Made by a program: the position numbers and the translations under genes. A stretch of DNA of 64,000 bases from Leucaena leucocephala (lineage: Eukaryota; Streptophyta; Magnoliopsida; Fabales; Fabaceae): the NCBI GenBank assembly GCA_037074615.1, contig CM073546.1:8983501-9047500 (forward strand), written 5' to 3'. Below are positions 47,085 to 57,810 of the stretch, in pieces. The notes under the pieces were generated by a model. That model was not told where the DNA came from. It did not search any database and saw only the letters and a list, made by a program, of their open reading frames with translations. Within the stretch, counting starts at the first letter, position 1; every line of letters begins with the position of its first letter.

Positions 47085-48370
47085 ATTTGTGGAAAACTAA
47101 AAATTAGGAAAATAGAAAACAAGAAAATCTAGCTTGCAACTAATTATAGGAGAGAATATACCACACACAAGTGGAAGAAATCATCAAATAAAACAAATAA
47201 ATAATAGTAATAAATCTAACATAAATAACAGCAAAAGCTACCACTAGTAGTGCATAAATCTTTAGTTATCGAGACAAGGAGTTTAAAACAAAACTCACTG
47301 ACTGTGAAGGGTCGAGAAGACTTAAATGCGTGAACAAGGGAAAAATGATGGATGAGAGGAACGAAGGGGCTTTTGATTAAATTAAAGTGTATTTTGTAAG
47401 CAAATCTACAAGGATAAAATGCAACACCGATATAGAAATATTTTTTTCTAAACCGAATATTATATTCTACATTGGTCACTTTTACACTGGTGTAAAATAA
47501 TATAAACTGAACAAATCTACACCAGATGAAGTAAAAGACTGGTGTAGAAATAACTTGTAAATCAGTCACTATATTCTACACCTGGCATTGACATGTCCAA
47601 TTTCAATCTGCTGTATTTTTTTTTGTTTTTGAAAAATAAAAGAACATGTCATCAAAACAAGAAACTTCATTCATTCAGCTTTACTAATAACTTTACATCA
47701 AAAGTATAAAATTTTTAAAACAATATCTATCATAATATATAATATATTCTCTATTATTTTCATTAAGTACAAAAAACAAAATAGAAGGGGCAGATAAATG
47801 TTACAGGCTTTCACTCCTCATCAGAGTCAGTAGGATCAACAGGATGATACAAGCTATCATGCTGTTGATAGCTACAAACTTCTGAACAAAAAGCTCTGAA
47901 ACTGTCTTTTAGTCTGTCTATTAACTTTCTGAGTCAGTTCTTCAACTGAGTCTTCCAAGCCATGGAAGCACATGATGAGTTCATTAAAGCACTCCATCAG
48001 AGTGACAATAGGGAAGGAGGAGAAAGAACTACAGGATGAGGGTCAAGATATTTGTTTTCAAAATCATCTCTGTTTCTTTTATGCAACAGAGAAGGAGGTG
48101 TGCATGAAGAAAAAGTCATTAGAGCGTTTAGATAGAATAAAAGAAAATAAAATAGAGATAAAGTGATGAGAAGAAACGTGTTGATCATAAGAATGGTATA
48201 CATATGGTTGAGAAATAAGAACGGTTTTAGAAAAGAATATCAAACAATGTGATTTCCCTTCTATCATAATGAGTACAAGCATTGGGAACCAAAGAAGTAA
48301 AATGAACGGCATGAGAAGGTACAGAGAAAAGAAGTGAGAAAGCATAAACAAGAAACTGAAGAGTCAAAAT
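47085..48370 (-). other. CACTA upstream region of the TNP2 gene
   Basis: No recognisable domain. Subterminal-type words (TACATTGGTCACTTTTACACTGG, CTGGTGTAGAAATAAC) cluster at 47,410-47,590. Frames of 64-117 codons occur on both strands but look random. The region presumably holds promoter and leader. Confidence 0.45.
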
Positions 48371-48379
48371 AGAAAGTAT

Positions 48380-48738
48380 TTTTAACACTAATTATATATA
48401 TTTTACACTGGTCAATGTAAATCCGGTGTAAATATTTCATCTTATTTACAAAAATATCGCCAGTCATTTGTTTTAAAGCGTCTCCACAAGGTCTGAAGAA
48501 ATTATAAAAGAGAAACGGGAAAGTATAGATAAGAAACTGAAGAGTCAGAATATGACAAATAATCTACACCTATTGATATTAGTATCCAACATAGTAATTA
48601 TATTTTACACCAATTACGTGTACATCCAGTATAACTATTTTATCTTATTTATAAAAATGTCACATGTCATTTTTTTAAACCGTCTCCGCAAGGACTAGTT
48701 TAAAAATAAGGTTTTAAAAAATATATTTTGTACTAGTG
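48380..48738. repeat. CACTA right subterminal duplication and terminus
   Basis: AAGAAACTGAAGAGTCA through TTACACTGGTCAATGTAAATCCGG to AAACCGTCTCC-type text is present twice, at about 48,350-48,495 and 48,528-48,700, followed by the terminal TTTTGTACTAGTG. Confidence 0.75.
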
Positions 48739-50200
48739 TGTTAGGGGTAAATTTGGGCAATGCATTTCTTTCTCCACTCCACTTATGTAGAGAAATTTTA
48801 GAAGGAAAGTAGGCTTTAGGACCCACCTTATTTCTCTATCTAACCAAGCTGGGGAGAACTACATTCCTATCCCATTTTCCACTTACCACCACACTTTTTG
48901 TTTTTTTTCCTATTTTCTCTCAATATAAGCAAAGTATTAATTTATCTTTAAATACACATATTTATGGGTTTTAGGTTATCTTCCATTGCAATATATATTA
49001 TAAATATTTGTGATTACTCTTTTCCAATTTAATTCACTTTTAAATCTCTCTAGTTTGCTAAATCTTTTATTTTATAATAAATCTCAAATAGTTTATAATT
49101 TAATTTCCTCTTATTCAACCCTTGGTCTTATTATTTAAGACATATTAATTAATCTTATGTCCTCTTGAAGGGTACTATTGACACTCTAACTCCCAAGGAA
49201 AAATTAAGGTATTACAAAGAAAGGATTATAAAAATATCTTAGAATATATTTATTTTGTTAAAAATATATATTTCTCTAATTCTTAATATAAAATTTACTT
49301 AATAAATTTAAATATATTAATGAAATTGGATAAATTTATTAATGATAATAAATGGGGCATAAATATGATCTCTTTACAATACTCATATGTAATATTACAT
49401 TATATCTCAATTTATAAATTGAGTAAACTAATTTGGAAAAAGTGATAAATAGTAGAGATAAAATATAATTTTTATATTTAGGATCAACTTTATTTTATTT
49501 TATTTCTAATATTTATATTTTAATTCTAAGTTAATTTACCTAACTTATACATTGAGTTATAATCTAATATCATATGGTGTATTATAAAGATATCAAATTT
49601 AGATCCCATTTCTTATAATTAAAAATTTATCTAACTTCTTGAATCTATTTAAATTAATTATTAAGTACTTCTTATGTCAATTGTCATCAATCAATTAACC
49701 AACTATATTATTAAAATATTATAATACACAATTTAGTTAAAAATATGTTTGGGTCGATCCAACTCAATATTTTTAATTCCTATTTTTATAAGTTGCAATC
49801 AATAATCTTACTTTGATTTTTGAAGATTGAGTCCTACCTATGATAGTAATTATTTAGTGATTCCATTAATTGATTCTATGATATTTCAAATTTTTAACTA
49901 TAATAATTATTCATAATAATCATAAACTACTTTTATCTTTGAAAGATTTTGAGTCCCATGATAGTAATTAATCAATAATCTTGTTAATTAATTCTATAAT
50001 ATTTTTTAACGATAATAATAATTTATAATAGTTAATAATTAATCAATTATAACATTTTTTTACCCAATGCAATGCATAGAGAGAAATCTCTAGTTAACTA
50101 AAGAAGATAATATATTTTTAATAGAATAAATATTTTTTTCATATATTTTTATATCAAGAAGGAGGTATATTTTTAACAAATTAAATCATATGCCATTTTA
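48739..50200. other. AT-rich stretch with no recognisable feature
   Basis: Long AT-rich tracts with TAATTATTxATAAT words. No coding frame and no terminal repeats were found. Confidence 0.5.
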
Positions 50201-50620
50201 ACACCTAAAACGGTGTCGCTTTATTCAGTGGCAGCTGAGACAAGCTAGACCCATATTTTTAAAACCCTAATCTACCCCTCAACTAGTCAACCCCTATTAG
50301 TCCCATAAGGTCACAAGTTTCTCTTCCCTCAAATGATCAAAATTCTCTTGACGCTCGAAGCTCCTACTCCTCCATTTTTCTTCTTCATCTCTAGCAACCC
50401 AAGCCCCTGTTCCTCCATCCCTATCGTCTTCTCTCCTCCCTATCCCTATTGTTTCCCCACCCAACCTATCAGTTCATTAGCTGGTGGCCATTCTGCTTTC
50501 TGTTTGAAGACCTCTCAACCTCAATCTCAGTGCCTCAACCTTAGCCTCTCGCCTTGGGCTCACATTTGAAGACCAATCACTCTCTCTTAACAAAATCAGA
50601 TTTAGGGTTTGGACCCCTCT
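50200..50620 (+). promoter_or_regulatory. Promoter/leader-like segment, gene not identified
   Basis: A sudden fall in AT content with C/T-rich text (CTTCTCTCCTCCCTATCCC). It includes AAAACGGTGTCGCTTTATTC, similar to a word I associate with plant promoters, and a 78-codon plus frame at 50,333-50,569 rich in Pro and Ser. No domain is recognisable. It may be a relic 5' end of a gene. Confidence 0.2.
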
Positions 50621-52280
50621 TTCTCAAATATAAGGAGTACACTGATAGGTCGCTCGATCTCATTGTTAAAAGATAAAATCTTGATTGTAAATTCAACAAT
50701 TCAATGTGCCATGTATGCATTCTTAGCAAAATGTAACATGCAAGCAGTAATAAATATATATCACCGATGTATACTTGTGGGCAAATGCATTAGCATAATA
50801 TGTATTTATCTCAAATGATGAAATTAGAATGCATTTGTACTTTCCAATACATGTGGATTACTTAAAAAATAACAAGGTTATTCTATTCCACCCTAATTAA
50901 ATGTACAATTATGAGATATCTATATGTGAGTAAAGATAAATCATAGCTATATATTTAATTATAATTTATATTTTAAATTCATATGTGATTAATTAATACA
51001 TGTAACAAAATCAAATGAATAAGGATGTTGTGGCTACTCCTTAATGAATTGCATGCTAATCATAAATATCATTAATGTGCATTAAAATCCAAATATGTAC
51101 AATTTAATGGAGCATTTAATAAATTAATTTAATTAAAAAATGTGAATAAATAATTTAATTTAAATTCCCCTACTATTTCACACATCCCAAAAATATTTAT
51201 TAAATTAATTTCAATTCAAAAGATTTTTACAAAAATTAAATAGTTAATTTAATTACTAAGAATAAATATACGAATAGGCAATTAAACAACAAATAAAAAA
51301 ATTAAAATTTGTAAACACCTTTTTCAAATGTCAAATGTCAAGGGCATTCTCTTTCTTCACTCTTGCTAAGCTTCATCATCCCTTTTGTTGGGTATGTTAT
51401 TGGACTTATTTTGTGTTCTTCCTTCTCCTCTCCTTCATTTTTCTTAATATTTTTCTTCTTTTTTTTTATGTTTTAACGTTGAAGGCATCCTAGTTTGTTA
51501 TGTTGTATTTGTTATTGATTTAATATATATTATTCATGTGGTTAGTTTGTCCAAGTTTTGTTTATAATTTCGTGTTAGATTATGCATCATCTTCATCATA
51601 TTTTCTCTCTCTAAAGGCATCCTTTTATTTGTTTGTCATCCTCTTTCTCTTCCTATTTTTTCCTAAGGTATTATATAATAATTTTTTATTATAATTTCGT
51701 GTTAGATTATGTTTTAAAGATTTATTGGTTTACTTTTAATAACTTTTATTAATTACATTTATAGCATATACATTATCCAATTGGATTTATTTTGTATTCT
51801 TCTTTCCCTCTTGTCAATTTTAGTCTACTTTCTCTTTCTTTGCTTTTGCTAATGATTTTCACCTTGTTTAGACAAGGGTAGCTCTTCCTTTATTATAATA
51901 TTTCTTATATATCATTTTTTTCTATAATTAAAATTTTATTCAAATATTTCTCTTTCTTTACTTTCGCTAGGCTTCATCATCCTTTTTGTTTGCTACAAGT
52001 ATCTTTGAGGTATGTTTACTTTTGTGTATCCTTTTTTGTCTTTTATTTAGTACTGTATAAATTGAGTATTACGGATTTACAATTGTTAAATTATTGTATA
52101 AATTGAATATTTATTGTTAAACTAAAAGATTAATTATCCCTATTTTAAAATTTTAATTTATTAAGTAATTTGTGTTGAATTTTTTAAGAATGATATTTCT
52201 CCAACTTGTAGGTATAATAATTATTTAGTTACGTTTTTTAATATTTGAGTTCAGATTTAGATATGAATTTGGAATTTAAA
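50621..52280. other. AT-rich stretch with imperfect repeated phrases
   Basis: CTCTTTCTTxACTxTxGCTAxGCTTCATCATCC occurs at about 51,350 and 51,950, and ATAATTTCGTGTTAGATTATG at about 51,566 and 51,690. GGAxTTATTTTGTxTTCTTC occurs at about 51,404 and 51,783. These suggest an old local duplication. No gene is seen. Confidence 0.5.
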
Positions 52281-52301
52281 ATTTGAGTTATTATTGGGTC
52301 T

Positions 52302-52680
52302 CTATAAATAAAGCTAAAGTCTTCAGTTATTTCTCAAATTACATTATTGAGTCAGCTTCTCTCTTAGTCCTTCCCTTATTCCTAGAGCCCCCCATATACT
52401 TCCCTCACTATATCCAAGCACAAAACAAGAACAACAACAAACGCAAGAGGGATACAATAACACAGAAGAGAAAGAACCAGGAACAATAACTTCAACGCTC
52501 TAGAACTAGAGCTATTGACCTCCTTTCTCAAATTAAAGACCGCCACAATGCCCGACTGGAGGAACACGGTCCACCCACCAAGTTTGATGGCCAACGGAGA
52601 AGCCATGCTCCTTTACGTGCCATATATTCTTCAGCGCGTGAGGCCCACTCGCAGGCACTCTAACTTAAGCTTAGGCGCAT
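52302..52680 (+). promoter_or_regulatory. TATA-box-like site and leader with short GC-rich ORF
   Basis: CTATAAATAAA at 52,302-52,312 is followed by a C-rich, then A-rich leader (CAAGAACAACAACAAACGC). An open stretch at about 52,495-52,665 reads TRAIDLLSQIKDRHNARLEE and onward. The composition resembles the start of a retroelement or pararetrovirus transcript. I do not recognise the peptide, so the identity is open. Confidence 0.3.
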
Positions 52681-52974
52681 GAACGTCACGCACCTCCTGT
52701 GAAGCAATAATGTTTCACCTTGTTATACTATTTACACTATTTGGTACACCCACTACATATCCTAGGCCTTCCGAAAGCTGATATTTAACTCACAAATCTT
52801 TATATGGTAATTATTCTTACATTTAGACAAAAGGTAAGCACCTTCTACTTGTTGTGTATGCTAATATGATGTTTGTGAGTTTTTTAATATATATATGTAC
52901 ATAAATATTAATGTTGATATTATTATATTGAGAAAGCTTGTTTTATGATTTTCATTGACAATAGTCTTGTGGGA

Positions 52975-53860
52975 TTTAAAGTTTAATTTGGAAAGTTATC
53001 TTAAGAAAAACCCTTTTTGTGATATTTATCAAACTATTAAGATTTTGATTAATATGATTATTTTGAGAATTATGCATTGGGGATAGATGATAATTGAGTT
53101 ATATTTCTAGCATGTGATATAGCATCTATCGAAGCTCAATTGATGGCTTTTGTCCCACTAGTTTATCGAGAGACATGCCCCACTTGTTTATCGAAGGGTT
53201 GCAACACCCACACCTATTTACTGAGGGGGAATGGATCCATGGTCTAGTCAAGTGCGTTGTGGATTTTGGCCTATCTATATCACTTAACCAGTTAGCTATT
53301 CGAGGGGTAGTTACCACTAGCCCATGGATTCAGTTGGTAGGAATAAGGCAATTCAGTTGGTTTGAAGGGAGGACCTTGAATGGGTTATTAATTTATTTTT
53401 TTATAATACAAAATGTTATTTTGTATATATTATACTTTGTGAGGTCACACTTGACACCTCATGAACACATATTAGTATGTATAATGAGTAGAATTGATAC
53501 TTACAAAGACGTTTGTCTCACCCTGTGGTTATTAATATTTTTAGGGTATATTATCATCTTAAGACCCCAGGAAAACTTCATAATCTTGAGTAGAGTTATA
53601 TTAATTGTATAATCTTCTCCTTTAAAGATATGTGTAGAATATTTGTATATTACCGCAATAGATTTTAGTTTGCATACTCATATTTCCTATTACTTTATTT
53701 ATATTTTAAGAAAATTCATTTCATAACCATAGTAGATTATTTCTACTATAGTTAACTCTGTTGAAATAAACTAAATTTATTTATAATATTATTTTTAAAT
53801 TATATTAGGTACAAAATATATTTAAATACTTAATAATAGTTATTTTTAGGAGGATTTTAC
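52975..53860 (-). repeat. Dispersed repeat fragment C, inverted relative to blocks A and B
   Basis: The reverse complement aligns with block B from about 61,785 to 62,700. Examples are AACTCTACTCAA, GTATGCAAACTAAAATCTATTG and CCCTTCGATAAACAAGTGG. It extends past the point where block A is truncated, confirming that A is the shortened copy. The 145-codon plus frame at 53,175-53,612 lies entirely inside this repeat. Confidence 0.8.
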
Positions 53861-53864
53861 AACT

Positions 53865-53955
53865 GGGTATCGAACTATAAAATACAACATATGCTTTGTT
53901 CAGGCTGGGCACCAGGTAGGGGCTACCTTGCCCTACCCATGAGCGCCCATTCTTT
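53865..53955. repeat. hAT-like repeat fragment 1
   Basis: GGGTATCGAACTATAAAATAC, GGCTGGGCACCAGGTAGGG and CCTTGCCCTACCCATG match the fragment at 54,480-54,590 in the same orientation. Confidence 0.5.
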
Positions 53956-54390
53956 TATTTCTTTTACTTTTTTCCTATACGTTACACTTGAAAGGGAGAA
54001 TATGATAACTACTGATGATTAGCGGGTCATTTTAGAAATATGAGTAGTTAAGTAGGTAAGTTGCATATTTTAATATTTATAGCTATATATTAATTTTTTC
54101 TTTTTTTAAATTTGTTAATCATCATATGATTAAATTATAAATTACAATTGTTTATTTTATTTTTTTTCTGATGCTTCATCTTTGTCAATATTAGGGAGAT
54201 TGATGCCAAGTTGCAATTATAAACTACTTAGACTTCAAGGCTTATTTTTTATATACAATGGATCTCAAGACTTCAATTATTATCTTTTTGTTACCTTATT
54301 CTTAGTGGATTATGGATATTATTTAACTCTTGAAAATATATGAATATGGTATTATTTTAGAAGTTCATAATTGCATATTTTTTTCACAAC
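53956..54390. other. AT-rich spacer, no gene
   Basis: No recognisable feature. Confidence 0.5.
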
Positions 54391-54397
54391 ATAAGCA

Positions 54398-54588
54398 TGG
54401 CACCATGACTTGGGCATGTACAACCCGCCCATGCCCAGCTTACTAATGCCCAGTCCAAAATGATTAGGGCTTTTACTGGGTAGGGCCGGGTATCGGGCTG
54501 TAAAATACAACCCATATTTTTTTTAGGTAGGGCACAGGGCAGGGGAGTTACCTTGTCCAACCCTTGCCCATGCACACCTCTAATTTTT
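54398..54588. repeat. hAT-like repeat fragment 2
   Basis: The reverse complement starts AGAGGTGTGCATGGGCAAGG and proceeds through CCCTGCCCTGTGCCCTACC to CCCGATACCCGGCCC. Such TAGAGGTGTGCA starts are common for non-autonomous hAT relatives. No paired terminus or 8-bp duplication was found. Confidence 0.4.
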
Positions 54589-55384
54589 ATGATAAGCTAG
54601 TTTGTCTTTATTATAATGTGGGGAGGAAAAGTAATGTAATTGGATTAATTTTCTCTCCTTTTTCCTCTTTATTTTCCCCCACTTCTGCTTGACATTCTTA
54701 CCCAAGTTTAAGGATTTGTTTTATTTCTTTTAATAACTTATATAATTAATTTTATAAATATTGATTATGTATAATATTTTTTATTTATTTTATTGTTCTT
54801 TAATTATATTCTGTTTCTTTAGTTATATTTGACCTATTTTGATGTATATTTATTCTTATGTCTCTTTTATTTCTTTTGGTGTTTTATTTTAAGGCCATTT
54901 GGTTCAATTCTCATGTCCTTTGAGGCAATATTGCAATGCTATGCAATGTTCATCATTACTCTCAATATGTTTGGTACATATCAATGGGTGAGGTGCCGGT
55001 ATCAATGGTCAATGCCGGAATATGATTATTTCCAATAACATGATACACATCTTAATAAAAAAACAAATGTTTCATTCATTATTGTGCTATAATGGCCCTT
55101 AATAAAAACAAGAAAAGTTGGGTATATTTCCCCTTATGAAAAGTCTATCGTCCCTATTTATTTGATTTTTTTTGTTTATGACTATTTTGGATTTTAGGGT
55201 GATCAGTGTTTATGAATTTTAAGAGCAAAATTACTTTTTAACCTAATTAAATATGATATCGTACTGTCATAACAGAAGAGCGAGTTGGATTAAAAAATAT
55301 TTGATTGACTGATTTTTTTATATAAGAGAGAGCTAAAGCCGAAATGTAAAATAGATTATACTACTGAGAAATTTAATTATAAAC
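54589..55384. other. AT-rich stretch, no gene
   Basis: A phrase GGCCATTTGGTTCAATTC at about 54,894 and GTTTGGTACATATCAATGGG at about 54,970 look like ends of small elements, but no matching pair is evident. Confidence 0.4.
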
Positions 55385-55880
55385 AGTCTTAATCTATAAA
55401 GTCCCTTAACTTTGTAGGACACATGTCAAATATGGTAGATATAGAAAGACCTTTTGCAAAGGCATTCGCAACCTGACTAGCATGTCTTGAGATAAACTGT
55501 AGTTTTACATCCCAATGTTTGCTCATGAACTCCTCAATCTATACAACTAACAAGCTGCCTCGTTGCTTTGTATTAGTTTCCCCCAACATTTGAATAAGAT
55601 ACTTTGTATCATATTCACGTATAACATTCTTGTATCCTTTGCCTCACGCAATTTTGAGCCCCTTAAATATAACACATTCTTCTATCTCAGTTGTACTACA
55701 TAATCTAATGAGATGTGTGAAACCATATAACCATTTTCCACTATGGTCTCATAACGCCCCACCATATCTAGATGTATTATTAGCCATTGTCATTGCCCCA
55801 TCCACATTAAGCTTAATCCACCCCATAGGTGGTGGTTGCCATTTTGAATTCTCTCCAAAGGTCAAATAATGTAATATATC
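55385..55880 (-). pseudogene. LINE RNase H domain (RVT_3 type), broken
   Basis: The minus-strand translation starts PPMGWIKLNVDGAM near 55,820, with the first catalytic Asp. It continues with SRYGGAL and DHSGKWLYGF, then TTEIEECVIFKGLKIA with the Glu. A YLIQMLGE stretch follows, and ISRHASQVANAFAKGLS near 55,450 is the conserved His-to-Asp end (Asp replaced by Asn in V-A-N). This is the C-terminal RNase H of plant L1-type elements. Stops occur at several points. No clear poly(A) tail is seen at the left edge. It probably belongs to the same LINE as the zf-RVT fragment at 57.3-57.6 kb, separated by an insert of about 1.4 kb. Confidence 0.75.
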
Positions 55881-56772
55881 ATTATAATTTACCTGTACAT
55901 ACTTTTTCTACACTTGTAAGATAACTAGGTGATAAGCTTCAAATTGACTATAAGTTCTGTGGGAATTTACAATGGTTCTTGAGTTTTTGATGGGATAAAG
56001 TAGTGTAATTCTTGATATATTTGTAAGAATATGTTATTACACATCATTTGTGATCAATACAGGATATTAATGAAGAAATAATCAATTTTTCAGAATTAAC
56101 ACTCAAGGACCTCAGCTAAAGTTATGTGTTTCATTTATGGCAAAATGAGATTTAGGATTATGTTTTAAATTGCATCGGGCAATCCAAAAATAGGAACAGA
56201 ATAACTGGAATCTAGTTTAAATGGGAGGATGGAACTAATTCATTTAGAGAATTCACCAGCTCATGTGCTCACACAGGGATTGACGGACAACCTCATGCAC
56301 TCTACCTCTGTTATAATTACCTCCGCTTACATAACATAAAAGGGGGGACTTCTTCCATGGGGATTCATTCTTCCATTCTTTTCTTGACACTTCTTCCATT
56401 CCATCTCATTCTTTATCTTTGATCTCAATCATTTCATCCGTCATTCAATTGCGTTTGTCTCTGTTCTAGGCACTATATCAAATCTACCATCTTCTCTTCA
56501 TTCTTCTTCTCCATATCTCTTAACTCATCATGAATTTCAGTTGTTCCTCCATTACTTCTGCTTACATCGTAACAAAAATAGAAGTCTAAATCACTGAGTT
56601 CCTATGGAGATTAGCTAGAAGCAGAGCTGTTAATATAACCAAGGAGTTTCAATTCACTTGAATTCTAGTCTGGATTCTTGTCACAATTTATGCTAGTGGT
56701 ATTACCTATTCAGGGTTTCAGGATATGAATGTTTAATCTATAACTGGAATTCAAGAGATTACGCTAATAGGA
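55881..56772. other. Insert-like segment resembling LTR or leader sequence
   Basis: Between two parts of a LINE lies non-LINE sequence containing a C/T-rich leader-like stretch (56,340-56,560). A TAGTGGTATTACC phrase at about 56,692 faintly recalls a tRNA-Met primer site. No frames are recognisable. Confidence 0.35.
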
Positions 56773-57310
56773 TTAACAAATAGTGGATTATGTGTAATTC
56801 TGAGTTAGGATTTCTTCCTCTTGTTTTGAAATTGGATTAGATTAAGGGTGTAACTGAGTTGGTTATATTTGCTAATTGATTCAATTAAGTTCATATCAAT
56901 CATAGTTGAGATTGTTGGAAGAGGAATTAATTCACTATTTGATTTTCCTACCGAATTCATTCATATTAGAGTGTTATTTGCATGTTATGAGATCATATTC
57001 TATGGCATCAACGATTTGTTGATCACTTTATTGAATTCAGCCTAAACTACTCATTCAAAGATTGGCTAGGAAGGTTAAAAGCTATCTCCATGGGAATATT
57101 CTACATATTGTTAAGAATCTTGCTATTTGTGTCTCCTTGTTCTGTCATAAGATCCAAAAAGCCATAAACATTAGTTTTTAGGATTTCAAATTCAGAAAAC
57201 AACTAGAAACATTTCTCCTGAGAATTTATCAATTAATTTGTTAATTTCTGGTTCATTAGATTATTTAGGAATTTTAGCTCTATTTAGGCTCTTAGGGAAG
57301 AATGACCTAA
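56773..57310. repeat. Non-coding repeated segment, copy 2
   Basis: It aligns with 3,843-4,390 in the same orientation, starting at ATTAACAAATAGTGG in both, with scattered substitutions. Confidence 0.75.
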
Positions 57311-57641
57311 GCTAGATTCCACTCTTACTATATTTTAGCTTAACAATTGTTTGATAAGTGAACGACACACTTGGCACTAGCTCTAGATGTTCTAGTTTCT
57401 TGGCATTTGGATTAAATACAATCATATTGCTCAAGAGTCAAAGCTTCCAAATATTCACTCCCCAAATAAGTTTCCAATTGCCCCCCATATTGACCAATTG
57501 CCTCTTTAGATTTAATGCAAACCAAGTAATAATAGATGCTGCAAAAAAAACCCGCAAGGTGTTATGGAGCTAGTAGCTTAAGCCAAATGCGCCTTGCATA
57601 TTTCTCAAGATGTGTAACGTATCCTTACTTGCCAAATAGGG
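57311..57641 (-). pseudogene. LINE zf-RVT fragment, copy 2
   Basis: It aligns with 4,391-4,690. The minus strand again shows TLHILR before a short deletion, then RRIWLKLLAP-like text and the NxRNxxVFN-like region in broken frames. The match with copy 1 ends at about 57,641, where a hAT-like sequence begins, so the reverse transcriptase part is missing here. Confidence 0.7.
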
Positions 57642-57810
57642 GTGGTCATAGGGAAGGGTTAGGACTGGGACAATCCTATCCCATGTCCTGTCCCAATATA
57701 GTACACGAGATGCAAAATGCGATTTTGCATCCTGTGTCTTGTCCCATTAGGAACCAATCCCGGTCCTATTTAGGACCGAGACGGGATCGGAATTCTTGGA
57801 TCCCAATTAA
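57642..57810. repeat. hAT-like terminal fragment
   Basis: It begins TAGGGGTGGTCATAGGGAAG, a common start of plant non-autonomous hAT elements. GGGACAATCCTATCCC and CGGTCCTATTTAGGACCG are internal palindromic words. The other terminus is not identified. Confidence 0.4.

Larger units (their letters stand above)
41016..48738 (-). mobile_element. CACTA (En/Spm) DNA transposon, complete termini (7,723 bp)
   Basis: The left end starts CACTACTGCAAAAAA and the reverse complement of the right end starts CACTAGTACAAAATA, giving a 13-bp inverted terminus with two differences. TGT flanks both ends (41,013-41,015 and 48,739-48,741), the 3-bp duplication of this superfamily. Subterminal zones are dense in CTACACCGGT/ACTGGTGTAGA words. 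Two minus-strand genes lie inside: TNP2 (about 47,084-44,455) and a second gene carrying a Transposase_24-like region and a Ulp1-like C-terminus (about 43,860-41,740). Both contain stops and shifts, so the element is probably no longer autonomous. Confidence 0.93.

Noticed and set aside
47972..48351. Frames of 64-90 codons on both strands near the CACTA right end
   Set aside because: No domain, mutually overlapping, and within the upstream non-coding part of the element.
53175..53612. 145-codon plus-strand frame with hydrophobic segments
   Set aside because: It lies wholly in inverted repeat fragment C, and the matching parts of blocks A and B do not keep the frame.
56690..56710. TAGTGGTATTACC as a copia tRNA-Met primer site
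   Set aside because: Only TGGTAT matches TGGTATCAGAGC, and no LTR ending in CA plus a matching partner could be found.
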